Positions 13,337-26,000 of a stretch of 64,000 nucleotides of DNA are shown here, piece after piece. This DNA comes from Galbula dea. Taxonomy: Eukaryota; Chordata; Aves; Piciformes; Galbulidae. Position 1 is the stretch's first letter; each line of letters starts with the position of its first letter. The notes beneath the pieces were generated by a model that made no database searches, had not been told where the DNA came from, and was given only the letters and a program-made list of their open reading frames with translations. Where the stretch lies: the NCBI GenBank assembly GCA_013399015.1, contig VWZX01006105.1, forward strand, positions 62,001 to 126,000, in the 5' to 3' direction. The translations under genes and the position numbers were made by a program.

Positions 13337-16300
13337 AATATTTAGAAATTTATTTAAAATTGCAAGGACCTTTGAGTACCTGCTTGTATATTTGAATCAT
13401 GAGGATTTCTTGGTAAGCACTGAGTCTTTGGATGTGTGTACAATGCATGGATGAATGTTAGATAGTGTGTTTTGAACAGTACAACATATAAATACAAATA
13501 ATAAAGTAATAGCTATACACTTAGCTTCTTAGCTGTAAATCCTGACAACTATAATTAGGAATTAATCTCCCAGCTAGAATTTGGATGCAACATCAATGCT
13601 ACCAGATATTGAGAAAATTTCCAAAACACTATAAATGAAGAAAGAAGTCAAAATATCTCTGATTTTCACCACTCTAAAAAAGTCATTACTGTTCAGTTAA
13701 GCAAGAGAGAATAACTCAGGAGGAAATGCAGCTACACTCTGGGTCATCATCCCACATTTTCTCAGGGGTGTTTGGTGTTAAATAGTGAGAAAAACAGAAA
13801 AGCAGCAGATGTTCTTATTTTAAATACATACATTAAAGAACACATACATTAAAGGTAAAAGCTATAATGCTGCCTTGTTTAGCTATTACGTCATGTAGGT
13901 AGCTAAGGAAAGTGATTTTGTCATACTGGGGAATCAGCTACTTGAATAGCAATAAATCATTGTTATCCTCCATAAGTGTGCACATCTCAGACATCTCTTG
14001 TGTCTCTGCTTACATTCAACCACATCTATTTTATTTCATGTCTCTTTTAAATTTCCAGTCCACAAAATCAATGTCCTGGTAAAGCACCTTCTCAATGAAC
14101 AGGTTCTCTGGAGAGCATTGTCTGTCTTCTGCTTAGTGTTCACCAGCAAGAAGGCAAGGGAACCACCTGTGTATGCCTGAAACTCTGCTGTTCAGAAACT
14201 TTTGTCCTAAAATGACATCATGTCCAGTTCTCAGAGATTCTTGGAATCAAAATACTCTAATTTCCTACACATTTATTTTGCTAATGCAAGGTATGCAATT
14301 ATTTTGACATTCTGAAGTGCAAAACATCAGGGCAGTGCTTCAAAACAAAACAAAACAAACGTGGAGAGAAGAAAAAACAAATGAAGAACAAAATTATCAG
14401 GTGTTCAGGATATTAATAAACTTCTTGTTAAAAGTATTGGTTGATGAAGAATATTCTCAGGCAAAGGTCAGAAATACAAATCGAAATAGACCAGCCTTGA
14501 ACAAAACTCTCTGCTTTTGAATCTATTGGCCAAATGCATATATATTTTTCAAAAGCTTTTATTAATTATAAAACAATTATATGATATTTAATAGCTTTAT
14601 TATTTATTGTATTACATTAATTATATAATTCTATTTAACTATTCTAAAATAACTTATTCTAAAATAATTAATTTGCATGAGAATCTTTGTGGAAATACCT
14701 TCCATCTGATTCTAATTTACTGTCAGAAAAATGTCAAGGAAGGAAGGGGCAGAATCTTTTAATGTTTGTTTCTGCTGTTTGAAAATGCTTTAAAGAAGGC
14801 ACTGTGACTCTGGTGGGGGCTCTTTGATGGAAGTTTTGATGAAGTTAATGTTGCAGAGAGATCATCGGAAGCCCCCAACAAGTGGACTGTGGCATGTCGA
14901 ACGGTCAAACGATTCCATCTGTAGTTAAATCTGCTACTGGAAGCATTTATCAACCTCCCAGTTGTTTAATTTGGGATCCTGCTGCTCCCACACTCTATCT
15001 GGATTTTGTCATTTACTACAGCAGCACCCTTGCTACTTTTGGAAAAAAAAAAAGCAAAACTGTGTAAGTGTTTCAGCTGCCTCAGATACTCTGCTCAGAA
15101 AACTGAAATACTAAAAAACCTTCAATGTTCTTATAACTTTCATCATATACTCATATAATTTGGTTTTTTAGATAAGTGAGGGGGGTTGAGTGAGGGATGA
15201 TTTGGAAACTTTACTGACAGTGTAAATAAACTTCATTAACTTTATTCTAAGCCAAATTCTTTTTACTAGAGAGACTCAAAGCCGAACTGCAAATGGGAGC
15301 CATCCTCCCCCGAACTTGTAAAAACATAACTTTTATAGCTTCATCCTTCTTCTTCAAACAGCTCAATTCAAGTCAGCATGTTTAACACTTTGTATTCCTC
15401 TCCTTCACCTTCCTCTGCACCTTTCTTCCCCTATGGGCCTGTGGTAGTTCTCAAAACAAGGGGACCTGAAAGTTTCTACTCTCAGACCATTTTCTCTCTG
15501 TGCCTATCAACTTACCACAAGACTGCAGCTGAGACACAAAACTTGCTGACCTGAATAAACAAATGTTTCTTCCACACAAAGGAGTCTGGAGTCCCAGAGG
15601 GCACTCTAGAATCCCCTTCCAATTGCAATAGTCACCCTCCTTTACCATATTGTGCACATTAAGCCCCTTAGCTGGAAATTATCTCTTTGTCACAACATTC
15701 TTTCAGTGCACCCCAGCCATGCTGCAGGACCCCTTCCAAGGGGAGAAAGAGTTTTGGCAATGTTTGTATTTCACTCTGCTTCAAGAAGGAAGGGGGTGTC
15801 ACACAGAGCTCTTAATCAAGAGGAGGGTCAGCACCCATCTAGGGGATCTAGAAGTGGAAGGATCCAAATCCTGCTTGTAGTTGTGTCAGCCAAAAGCTCT
15901 AGTTAAACATTATTAAGTTACTGGAATCAGTATGTTTTCCAGTGGTGGGGGATTAGCAATGCTATGGAAGAGCTGCAGAGATCAGCAACAAAAGAAAGAT
16001 GAGTCAATGGACATTTAATAAAAATTAATGTCATGCCAAAATTGTCAGAAGCATGAGAAAGAGGGAAACACAAAGAGAGAGGAAGTAAATTAGGAAAAGG
16101 CATAAAATACAAACCCATTTACATAATTTCTAGATGGCAACCATACTGAGTATATTGATCTAACAGATCTTTGGAATAAAATGCTGGCAATCTGGTTAGA
16201 ATATCCCATTGCACAATGTGATCTTGATGCCAATATCCTACTGTTGGAAGCATCTACAATAGGACCAGTTTCACAGTATTTCTTTTACTGGGGAGCTGAT

Positions 16301-16472
16301 AGAAGTGAGAATTGTAAAAACAGTAACTTGCTTTAGTGTCAGCTATATTTGATACACATTTCTCATTCAAACTATTATAAAGGGAAAGAAAATAAGATGA
16401 ATAAAAGTTAGAAAAATGAAGAATGAAGTGACAGAAGGCAGGAGAGGAAGAAATCATAATAAAATTCCTTGC
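13337..16472. other. AT-rich non-coding DNA, no gene seen
   Basis: Small repeats only. The word ACATACATTAAAG occurs twice near 13825-13855. An AAAAC run lies at about 14341-14360. ATTCTAAAATAA occurs twice at 14641-14668, just before an octamer-type ATTTGCAT near 14671. A TTACGTCA site resembling a CRE lies near 13887. The block 14520-14690 is extremely AT-rich with many TAAT cores. No exon, LINE or LTR was recognised. Confidence 0.5.
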
Positions 16473-16780
16473 TGTGGTGAATTTGCCCCAGCTAGCACCA
16501 AGCATCTTCCCAGACACTCACTTCCCTTTCCAACCCCCCCACCTCCCCCCCAAAGCTGGACAGGGGAGAAAATAAAACAATGAGAGTGACCAATTTCTTA
16601 TGTCAAAGTAAAGAAAGGAAAAATCACTTGAAAAGTACTGTCATGGGCAAAACAAATTCAACTTCAGGAATCAAATTTATTGCCAATATGCATAATTATT
16701 TAGTTACTGAATTAAATGGTCCAGAGACCATCCCTGCAGCCCTCCCTGCTGCCAAAACTTTGCCATTTATACCAAATATA
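16473..16780 (+). mobile_element. Degraded solo LTR of an avian endogenous retrovirus
   Basis: The segment starts TGTGGTGAATTTGCCCC and ends near ATATA, close to the TG...CA ends expected of an LTR. Inside it follow, in order, a cytosine-rich stretch (about 16534-16553), AGCTGGACAGGGGAGA with AAAATAAAAC, GTCATGGGCAAAACA, a TTTATTGCCAA segment, and a 3' part with CCCTGCAG...CTGCCAAAACTTTGCCA. I know this order from an abundant avian LTR family, in which the element is much longer; about 300 bases here means the middle is deleted. No retroviral genes flank it, so it is a solo LTR or a remnant. A possible 5-base target duplication (CTTGC against CTTAA) has decayed. Confidence 0.7.
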
Positions 16781-18808
16781 CTTAAGAAGAAAATGACCTT
16801 TCATAAGTTGACTATGAGAAAGTTTGACCTATACTTCCACTGATACATTTGTTACACATGAAATTAAACTTACTCAGGTTACCAGTGCTAGAATACTTCT
16901 ATCTGTTTCAGTCCCCAGATCCTGTTATTTTCCTAAAACAACTGCCATGAAGCAAAACCTGTATTAGGAATGTCCTCTTGGGCCATCTTTTCCACGATAT
17001 CTTTATTGCATTTTCTTTCAACTCCAAGCCTATGATGTGTGCACTATAGGAACTGATTTGACTCCCTATCTGACAATCTCAATGTACTTCAGAGTAGGCT
17101 GTAGATTTGCTTGCTTAATTTTCAAGCATGATAATGATTAGAAAGTGAATTACCCATGAAAACTGAACCAATATGAATTTACTAACATTATATTCTTAGT
17201 ACTTGAATTTAGCTAGTGCATAGACTTATACTATGAGGCTGATTTATGGTGCAACACCATCCTCAGCTTAAACTCTGGTTAAGTAAAGGGGTAGAAATGA
17301 AGACCCATTCCCAGAGCCTTTTTAAAATCAAAACATTAGAACTGTTGCAAATACAGATTATTGCAGCTTTGTAGCTTTGTGAAGAGCAATATAGTGTAAA
17401 AGCTAGATAGGCCATATATTAGGTGCCCCAAGACAGAACCAATAAGTGGTATAAATGCATCCTATATGGCCCTTTGTAATTAGTAATGAAATGCCTGAAA
17501 TAAATCCAAAGCCTTGCAAGAAGTCAGCTTTCCCTAGAAAACCTGTTTTCAAATGGTATCATACTTTAGCATTCTTCAACTTTGTGAGTTTGCAGCATCT
17601 GCTGCCTAAACATAACAGCACATATGGCAGCATCATTTTGGAAAGCAATGTAAAAAAAGACTGAAGAAACTATTATGAGGACTGACTGCTGCCATGCTCT
17701 TGGGGCACAATTGCAATCTTGTGTTCCCATACGGCACCGCTGGAGAAAGAACATGAAGTTTTAACAGGGTAGGTAGGGTCAACTGCTGGGTAATAAACTG
17801 ACTCAAATGTTCCCTTTTTGTAATCACATTTTATTAGTTCCAAATGAAATACATAATATAATTATATATCATGACTTTTATTTGGGACTAAAGGAGGTGC
17901 TTCAAGTTTAGCATAAGTGCTGTTTAGAAGCTTAAATCAGCATTCATGCAAATCCTAGCAAATGCTGACATTCTATCTCTGATAATCCAAGTGTATAATT
18001 AATTTGCAGATCATCACACACTGCTTTTGTGAACTGGTATCAACATTAACTATTCTGCCACTGGGTAAACATGTGGCTTTTATCAATGAATCTTTCTATT
18101 TTTTTCCTCTCTGACTGCCTTATAGTAGAGAGGAGCTCTGAGCTAGCACATTCAGCTGGAATTCTACTGATGTTTCATTATTGAGGGAGTTTTACAACAC
18201 AAAAACCATTAGGGCAAAGACTCCACCCAAAGGGAGAAATATGCACAAGAAGTTTTTGAAGATACTATTCTTTCATGAATTCCTGGAAATACTATTTCCC
18301 TTTAGTGAGATTAAAGCATGGCATTATCCCCTTGTGAGGAGATGTGTGTCTTTGGGAGAATGTGGAGGAAGCTGATCCACCTCTCTTCTGCAAATATGAA
18401 TCTATGGCATAGCACAGGGAAAATATTTCCTTTCTGTCACTAACCATCCACAGAAAATTTGGATGTTTTGAGGAGGTAGTTTTGAAAAAGGGCAGTAAGT
18501 AGATCTGAGCACTGTGAATTTTTACTGGGACCAAGCAGAATGAATCTGTCCTTTCTCTTGGTCCATGGAATCCCGTTTGCTTTGTCCTGTGGTGGCTGAT
18601 ATCTCTTGTGTCCTTCCATAGCAGATGAGTGCACAAGGAACATAATTAGTTACAAGCAAACAGCACAAGGAAAGTTAATAAGACATTGATGTAGTCATGT
18701 ACCTTCTCTGATGTTATTCATCCCTTAGATGAAAGCTCAATAGCAGCCAGTGAAACTCCTTGTCACAAGACAGTAGTGAGCTTTGCAATCTTTTCTAAAA
18801 TAATTTAC
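16781..18808. other. Non-coding DNA with one candidate regulatory patch
   Basis: No gene or mobile element was recognised. The stretch at about 17935-18065 contains an octamer-type ATGCAAAT, a GATAA word, TATAATTAATTTGCA and ATCATCACAC in close array. This looks like a developmental enhancer or conserved element by composition only. Confidence 0.45.
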
Positions 18809-18824
18809 ATATATATATATATAT
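18809..18824. repeat. AT dinucleotide run abutting a CR1 copy
   Basis: A run of AT of about 16 bases lies directly against the 5' edge of the truncated CR1 fragment that follows. It may be the insertion point. Confidence 0.85.
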
Positions 18825-19086
18825 GGGGCCTCAAGTTGCACCAAGGAAGGTTTAGACTAGATATCAGGAAAAAATTTCTTCCCTGAAAGAGCTGTTAGAC
18901 ATTGGAACAGGATGCCCAGGGAGGTGGTAGAGTCACAGTCCCTGGAGGTGTTTAAAAAGCATCCAGATGTAGTACTTAGGAACTTGGTTTAGTATTAGGG
19001 ACATGGTTTTAGATGATGGTGATAGGCTGATGGTTGGACTTGATGATCTTAGAGGTCTCTTCTAATCTTGATAATTCTGTGTGTGA
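18825..19086 (+). mobile_element. CR1 LINE, 5'-truncated 3' end
   Basis: The fragment encodes the decayed end of the CR1 ORF2 frame (CCAAGGAAGGTTTAGACTAG and GGAACAGGATGCCCAGGGAG words). It then has the 3' untranslated region with GGTTGGACTTGATGATCTTA, followed by AGGTCTCTTCTAATC and a decayed tail (ATAATTCTGTGTGTG). These are standard avian CR1 3' landmarks in the right order. Only about 260 bases remain of an element that is about 4.5 kb when complete, which is typical of CR1 truncation during insertion. The degraded tail octamers suggest an older copy than those at 35.3 and 41 kb. Confidence 0.92.
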
Positions 19087-22000
19087 GAACCAATGAAGTT
19101 TAGTGGCAACTACACTTTTTCACTCATTACTAGGTTATTATTAGGTTACTATTAAGTAATTTTTTAATTTAAAAAAAATCCCAGAGAAGCATAACAGCAC
19201 TCCATGTCATTACTGACATGTTCTTCTTCAAACAACATAGTATTTCCTTACCTTTCTGTGACAGAATTTCATTAAAAAAACACAATTTCCCCACTTCTCC
19301 CTTAAAGAGTTCCCATTTTTACCACTACAAATGCCATGCTTGAAATATGTTTTCTTTAAGAACTATTTCTCATTTACTGATCATTCCTCAGATTGAAGTG
19401 ATTTGTCTCAAACTGACATCTTTTGCTCCATCTATAAAGTGTAGGCTTATTTAGAAACCAAAGGTTTATCCCAAAGTGGGAGATCTTGAATTAACCTGGT
19501 AGTCATTGTTAGCCTGTAAACTAAAATTATTTAACAATCTACTCTGGAAATTCAGGTTGCACTGTAATTGGTCCAAAATTTGGTCAGCTATGCAGGAGAC
19601 ATACAAATTACAGTTTTGATTAAAAGAGGTGTATGTACCTAATGATTAATTTCCTTTGTCATTATACTTAGATCAGACATTCTAGACCTCCAAAAAGGAT
19701 CTGTTTTCATACCATCATCCCTGCAACTCGTTATCACAGATGGGTAGACAAGGATGTATTCATGTATTCAGTGTCTGTGTCCTGCTTTGCTGTATAAATC
19801 AGTACCCACTTAAGTACTTCTCAAGAGCACAGGGCCTAGAACCATTTTTTGATAGAAAAAAGTACTGGAAAACTGAAAATGTTTCACTAATTCATCTTCA
19901 GAAGATAAGTTTAAAGCAGTTATTAGCACAGTAGTGAATATTTTTGCTTCAATAATGGTTAGAAGAAATCATATCATGTCTAAAAGATCTCAGTATGGTT
20001 TTGAGAAATATCAAGAGCTAGGAATATTTTAGACTGTTTTTCTCTTTTTCTTTTTTACTACTTCACACCTCCTTACTTTGATATATGTAGTTTGTTTTTT
20101 ATGAATACAAAAGCAGGAATTTCATGCTGTGACCCAGATTTCTATCCCATCACATACCTTCCCCTGTGCATCAAGTTTAAAAGCTAAAAAGACACAGAGC
20201 TTTGCATGAAATTTGCAACTTGGATTCATTTCCCCAAACTTCTGAGTTTTCGAAAATGAGTCATTTTACAGCAAAGGAAAAAGTTTCTGTGGAAAACCCA
20301 ATCCTTTTATAAGTAAGGAGTCTATAGAAAAATGTCAGGAGAACTTCTGTGTCATAGACAAGTTAAAACAGCTACTTACATGTCTAATGTGATAAAGAAA
20401 GGTTTGTCTTTGTGTCAAGCTTCTTAAGTTCTCTGGGCTTCAGTGTGATGAAGTTAAAAGCCCATCACAGTCCTTTGCACCATTCTAGAATAGAGACTTT
20501 GAGACTAGATTCGACAAGGTAAAGAGATGTAAAGCAACTTCGAGCTGCAATAACAGAGGAGGCAATAATTTAACACAAAAGAACAATATTTTTACAGTTA
20601 GTGGTTGTACAGACTGTCTTTTTTAGCTGTCCTGCATGTATGTTTTTCCCCTAGCAATTTCCTTTCTTCTAGGATCTTGTTTTTCTTCCCTTCTACTTTG
20701 TGAATGGCTATACTTGTCATCCCTCTTCTGATATATGGCTTTCAGAAGATCCTAACCCATCTTGCTGGTAATCGGTTCTTCATGATGGTTTCAGTGTGTT
20801 AAACAATAAATGATGAGCTCTGCAAAGATTTTCAACTGGTTTTTCAGAAACAGGTACACAAATTAGCAATCTTAACTCCATACATGAAGCTCTGTGTGGT
20901 CTTTTCCTAAAAGACACTGAATACCCAAATATGGAATCAAATTATATTTGAGGAGTCTCAGTGTACCAGACATTTCTTTCTATGATTATCTTTAGCTGAG
21001 CATGTGAAGAGTGATGATGACTGAATTAAAAATCTCAGGCATTCTTTCAAGAACTAGATTCTGTACCTTCAACCATGAAGGAAAACAAATCAAATTTTGT
21101 TTTGATCAAACCACAACAATACATTCTCTCCTTGTTTTTAGGGATGGGGATTCTTCCATGTTTCAAAAGAAAATTTCCTTATCACTTCTCTTTTAGAAAG
21201 CAAACATGTTGGCAACTTCTTTACAAAGTGGTCTTTCAGAGAGTAAAAGGTTAGACGATCATGATATGCCAGTTTTCCTAATTTCACTTGGATTATTTAA
21301 TACTTTTCAAATTTCCAGTAAAGACAGCAGGGTCTGAACCTGTGAGTCACATGAGCAAGTCACATTGCCTCTGAAACCTATGCTAAATGCTAAAGATGCT
21401 CAGGAATTTAGGAAGGACATTAGAATTAGCATAGAAAGTGGTCCCAATCCATAACTTCACCAGATTTTAGCTCTCTGCACAAGTCATACACAGTCATACA
21501 GTTCTAGGTTTAAGCTTAGTCTCTGTTTACTGCAAATGTCCAATGTCGATAACATTGCTTTTTGTACTACAGCCTACTCTACTAAACTGATGAGCACATT
21601 GTAAGGATTTGTGCAAAATAAACTCACTTCTGAACTAGCTAGACTATTCTTTTTTCTTTTTGTTTCCCCCTTTGGCAAAAGAACTGGAAACCATACATTG
21701 CCAGAGTCCTGAGTGCTGCAAGGCTATTAGTGTGAGAATGCCATAGTAGCATTCTGCTAGGAAAGAAATCTACATCCTCCTTGTTTGGGTAACAGTTCTT
21801 CCATTAGAGGCAATATTAGAATTTCAGCTTTTGATCTCTCCTTGTGGACCCTTTAAAATCCAAGCTGTGAAACAGCAGCTGATACTTTACATACTATCAC
21901 AACAGCCAGCAATATACAAAACCTGGAAATGGCATGCAAGGGAAATTAATGATGGGCTGTTAAGGGATATACAGTAACTCACGTTTGCATTACACAACAT

Positions 22001-22977
22001 ACAGCAAATGAAAGCTGCCTTTCCTTTGTTGTACTGGTGATAGAGCAAATAAACATCAAGCAGCAATACAGAATGGCAATATTTTATATCACTTTTAATT
22101 GCTAGAAAACCCAGGAAAGAAAAGGAATACTTTTTATCAATAGTGCAGAACAAGCTCAGAAATTTACACTGGTCAGTAGGCAGAAAATGAGCTCTGTGTC
22201 ACCATTGCTAGCCTGAATAATAGCATATGGTACAGCAGATCCATAACAGCAAAAGCCAGAGCAAGATTCTGAAACACTCATTTCTCAAATAAACAATTGC
22301 TAAAAGCATAACAGTAACAATATATTTGTTCCTTTTTTTTTCTTACATGACTTTTTAATGTTTTTGAATATGATTACAAATACAAAGCCTTAAATGAGGG
22401 GTTTATTTCAGAGGGGATACCTTGCATATATTTTGTTTTAATGCAAATGAATCCAGTAGCTAAAAGAACAGGACAATGCAGAAAGGGTAAATTTGGTTGC
22501 TTGGTATTTATTATACTTAATATACCATGGCTTACACAGTGCTTGTGCTGTTTGTGGTATTTCAGCTTATCTTTGACAGTAAACATCTAGTTATTTCTGC
22601 TTAATATTTTGTTGTTAGATGCTTTCAGGCTGAATACAAATCAAGGAAATTTTCTATGGATTCTCTATAGGCTGCGAGACAATTTAAATTAGTCCAAGTG
22701 TACTGTCAACTTTTATTGCATGATCATATCTTTAATTAAAGCCAGTATCAGACATATACTCAATTTAAAAAAATACAAAAAATTGGATGCTTCTTCACCT
22801 ACATCCCAAAGCAACTAAAATAGTGAGACAGAGGTGAAAGTTCTCTCACAACAGTCCCTACCTCGGTGAGGAAGGCACATGAATCAAGGAGCCTTCAGAA
22901 CTCTGACAGAAAGGGATGTTATTAATATTCTTGCTATTACTATTACTACTATTTTCACAACTGCTTTGTTAAAACTT
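19087..22977. other. AT-rich non-coding DNA, no gene seen
   Basis: No exon, RNA gene or known repeat was found. T-rich and A-rich homopolymer stretches are scattered (for example near 19165-19180 and 22331-22340). All open frames are under 90 codons and show no recognisable protein. Confidence 0.55.
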
Positions 22978-23057
22978 GTAGTTTGGTGTTGTGGTTTTGG
23001 TTTGGGGTTTGTGGTGTGGGGTTTTTTTGGTTGTTGTTTGTTGTGGTTGTTGTTTTC
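22978..23057. repeat. G/T-rich low-complexity tract
   Basis: About 80 bases are almost entirely G and T on the plus strand, with words such as TTTGGTGTTGTGG and TGGTTGTTG. Only two runs of four Gs are present, so a canonical four-run quadruplex cannot form from runs of three or more. The strand asymmetry is strong. Confidence 0.85.
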
Positions 23058-26000
23058 TTTTAAATAGCAATGCCAAGGAAATAAGAGTGAAAACTCCTCA
23101 TAAAGGTTGTGCTCCAGCAGCTATGAGACAGGAAATACTATATGCTGGGGAGGGTGGTGTCTGTACAATGGCACAGAATGACCATGAATGAAAACTGTTT
23201 TAAGCCTGCAGATTAAAAAGTTACCATGCCACACCAGGGTTTCTGTAAATCATTTTGAAGTCTAAATCAGGAGATCTAGACAGGACACAGCCTTGTATAC
23301 ATGTGTAATAAGTAAAAATTCTGTTTTTGTCTATCTGAACTCCATCTTACTGGACCACACTGGTAATGGTAATGCCTCACCAAATAGACATGTAGCAGGA
23401 CATGTAGGTTTGTAGTACCATGTAAAGACCGCTACACAGCAGTCAGTCCATAACTGGCACCCTAAGGTGGGCTCAGAGCATCAGGAGAGGAGGAGCCTGG
23501 CTCACCTTCTACTATCCCCTGAACTAGTCCCCTAATGCCTCTGTTTTGTCTCTCACCTGCCACTGGACACTAGGACCATTCACATACCTTCTCCTGGTGG
23601 AGTTCCTGACAGAGCTACTTGGGTAGCTCTAAACTAAGCTAACTTTCAGACCAGAAACAGTATCATCAGTCAGTGGGGTGCCCTACTTAAAGATGATCAC
23701 CCTGTTTAAGTGGTGTTGCTTACTACCTTGGATTGCCTAATTAATAAAATGGCACTTCTTTCAGCCCCAGGAAGGCATCTCCTCACTTGATTGTCTATCT
23801 CCCGTCCCACTTCTTCACAGATACATGCTCAGGTTAGGGTTATTTAGGGCAGCAGTCACTGTCAATATTTTATTCTCTGAAGCAGAAATTAAAGCACTGA
23901 GGAGATTTTACTGACTGAAACAGTGTGTCGTAAAAGATGGGCAGCAGCTGAAACAGAGGGGAGGAGGAGGAAGGGAGGACTTAAGAATATGAGGTTGTAC
24001 TTCTATGCCTATGTCTGAATTGACAAATAAATATCTCTGTCTTCCTGTAGGTCTGTTCCTTCTTGTGTGATGTCCCTGGTTCCTGTTCTCAACCTATGTC
24101 ATAGTTGTGCTGGAAAAACTCTGCCCTGACAACACTTGGTTATTAATTATCTTTTGTTGCATTTATAATGTATCTGTCAGAGGGTATTTTCATAACTTAG
24201 ATTTCATAGAAAGAAGGAATTTGTATTTAAGCTGTGTGTAAAGCTGTATGTTTAATGTACAACCACCAGTCCAACAAAACTGTCAGAATCAACGCTTGAC
24301 ACTACTGCTGCATCAAAAAAATAAAACTATCCTACTCTAAATGATATTCAAACAGACTAAATGATCCTTTTCCTGTATAAGAGAAGGAATTCAAACCTTA
24401 TTTGTTCAGGATGTCAAATTGCTAGCAAAGAGTAATTGGCTTGGCATGCTCTAAATCCCATACTTAAATTGAATCTGATACCTTTTGAGTGAAAACATTC
24501 TGCCAGTTTTTAAGGCATACACAAGTGGGATAAGAGACACTAATGGTGTGTTACTTAAAGGTGTCACTAGTCATAGAAGAAAAGCAAAACCAATTAAATG
24601 ATTTTAGAGCATTACAGACTGGCCTGAGACATTAGAACATTATGATTGGTTCGGACATGAAGATCCCAGAGTATGGCCACTGTGCAATATCCACACATTC
24701 ATGGTGTAGTATAAATGGGTCAAAGCCATACCTTTATCTCCCCCTTTGTGCAATTCTGTCTTGTTCAATGCCAGTCTTCTCCAGGAGGAGCAGTAAACTC
24801 CCCACTCTTACTACCTCCCAATTTAGACATTGACATAAGAAAAAATTATCCAAACACCCTTTGCATGTGCACATACACACATATTGCTGCACCAAGAACA
24901 ATTGCAGTCCTATCCTACATTGCTCAAAAAGTTGTCAGCTAAAATTTTTCTTACGACAAACATGAAAAAAATGCTTATCTTTAGACTTCTGCACTGCCAA
25001 TAGTCTGCATAAAAATTAGTACTCTGAAAATCCATCAACTTGAGTTTCCTACATAGCCCATGGAAGTAAAAGGGTGTTTTTATGTGCACTTTATCTAATC
25101 TGTTCTAGATATCTGTTTGAAGATGAGATGGATTGTACCCCAGAAGTATCTATTATTTTCCATTGCTTGCCAGGGAACTAATACACATGTAGATGGTGCA
25201 TGAGGTGAATCTAGTTTTAAATTTTTTTTATTGTAGATATTTATAACTGAGAAAGTGAATCTCAGCTTTAATGTCTTGGTCCTGCATACAAAACTTTATG
25301 TCCTGCATATGAAAGACATAAGAAAGTAATGGGTTTTGTCATCATCTTTGCTTGCTTATTTTTCCAGATGCTGGTCCTGCCTTCATCTCCAGCAATGCCT
25401 CCTACTCCACAAGCACACATTTGTCCTAAGATTGTATTTCTATCTTTAATTATGTCAAATGGTTAATATGCTTCCATCCCCAGCTTTCTGTGCTCTTCAA
25501 CGGCCTTCTCCATCCTCTTTCACAAGGACTTTCAGTACTGTACCCCTCCTTGTTGGACTTGCTTCAAAATCCTTCCTAATGGGAAGTTTTATAAGGAATT
25601 GCTTTTTCATTGTGAATGTTAAACTATCTCAGCTACAATAACTTCTGCAGCTTCTCTTAATGTAGCATGAAGTAAATTCATGTACAGAGAGCTGCAGCCA
25701 GGTCTATGCATCACTTCAGATGCTGAATAGGCCTTGTGCTAGCTCTGCGAAGTGAAGTTCACCCTTTGGGAGGAATTTCTCTCAAGTCAAAAGAGAACAG
25801 AAGGGAACTCTGTTCTCTCTCTCCATCAAACTATACTCTCCTTATAAGCAAACTTTGAATGTGAGACACCCTGTATTGCCAAGGCTTCCAATTTTATCAC
25901 AAGCCCAAACATGGATTTTCCCTCCCCCCATACCTGGTTAAATCACAGCTCCTGGAGTCATGTGAATACCCAAGGAATTTCAGTTGTCTTATGAAAAGAT

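Noticed and set aside
23320..24130. Possible LTR or non-coding transcript end
   Set aside because: Two AATAAA-type words and more balanced composition only; no paired ends, target duplication or family match was seen.
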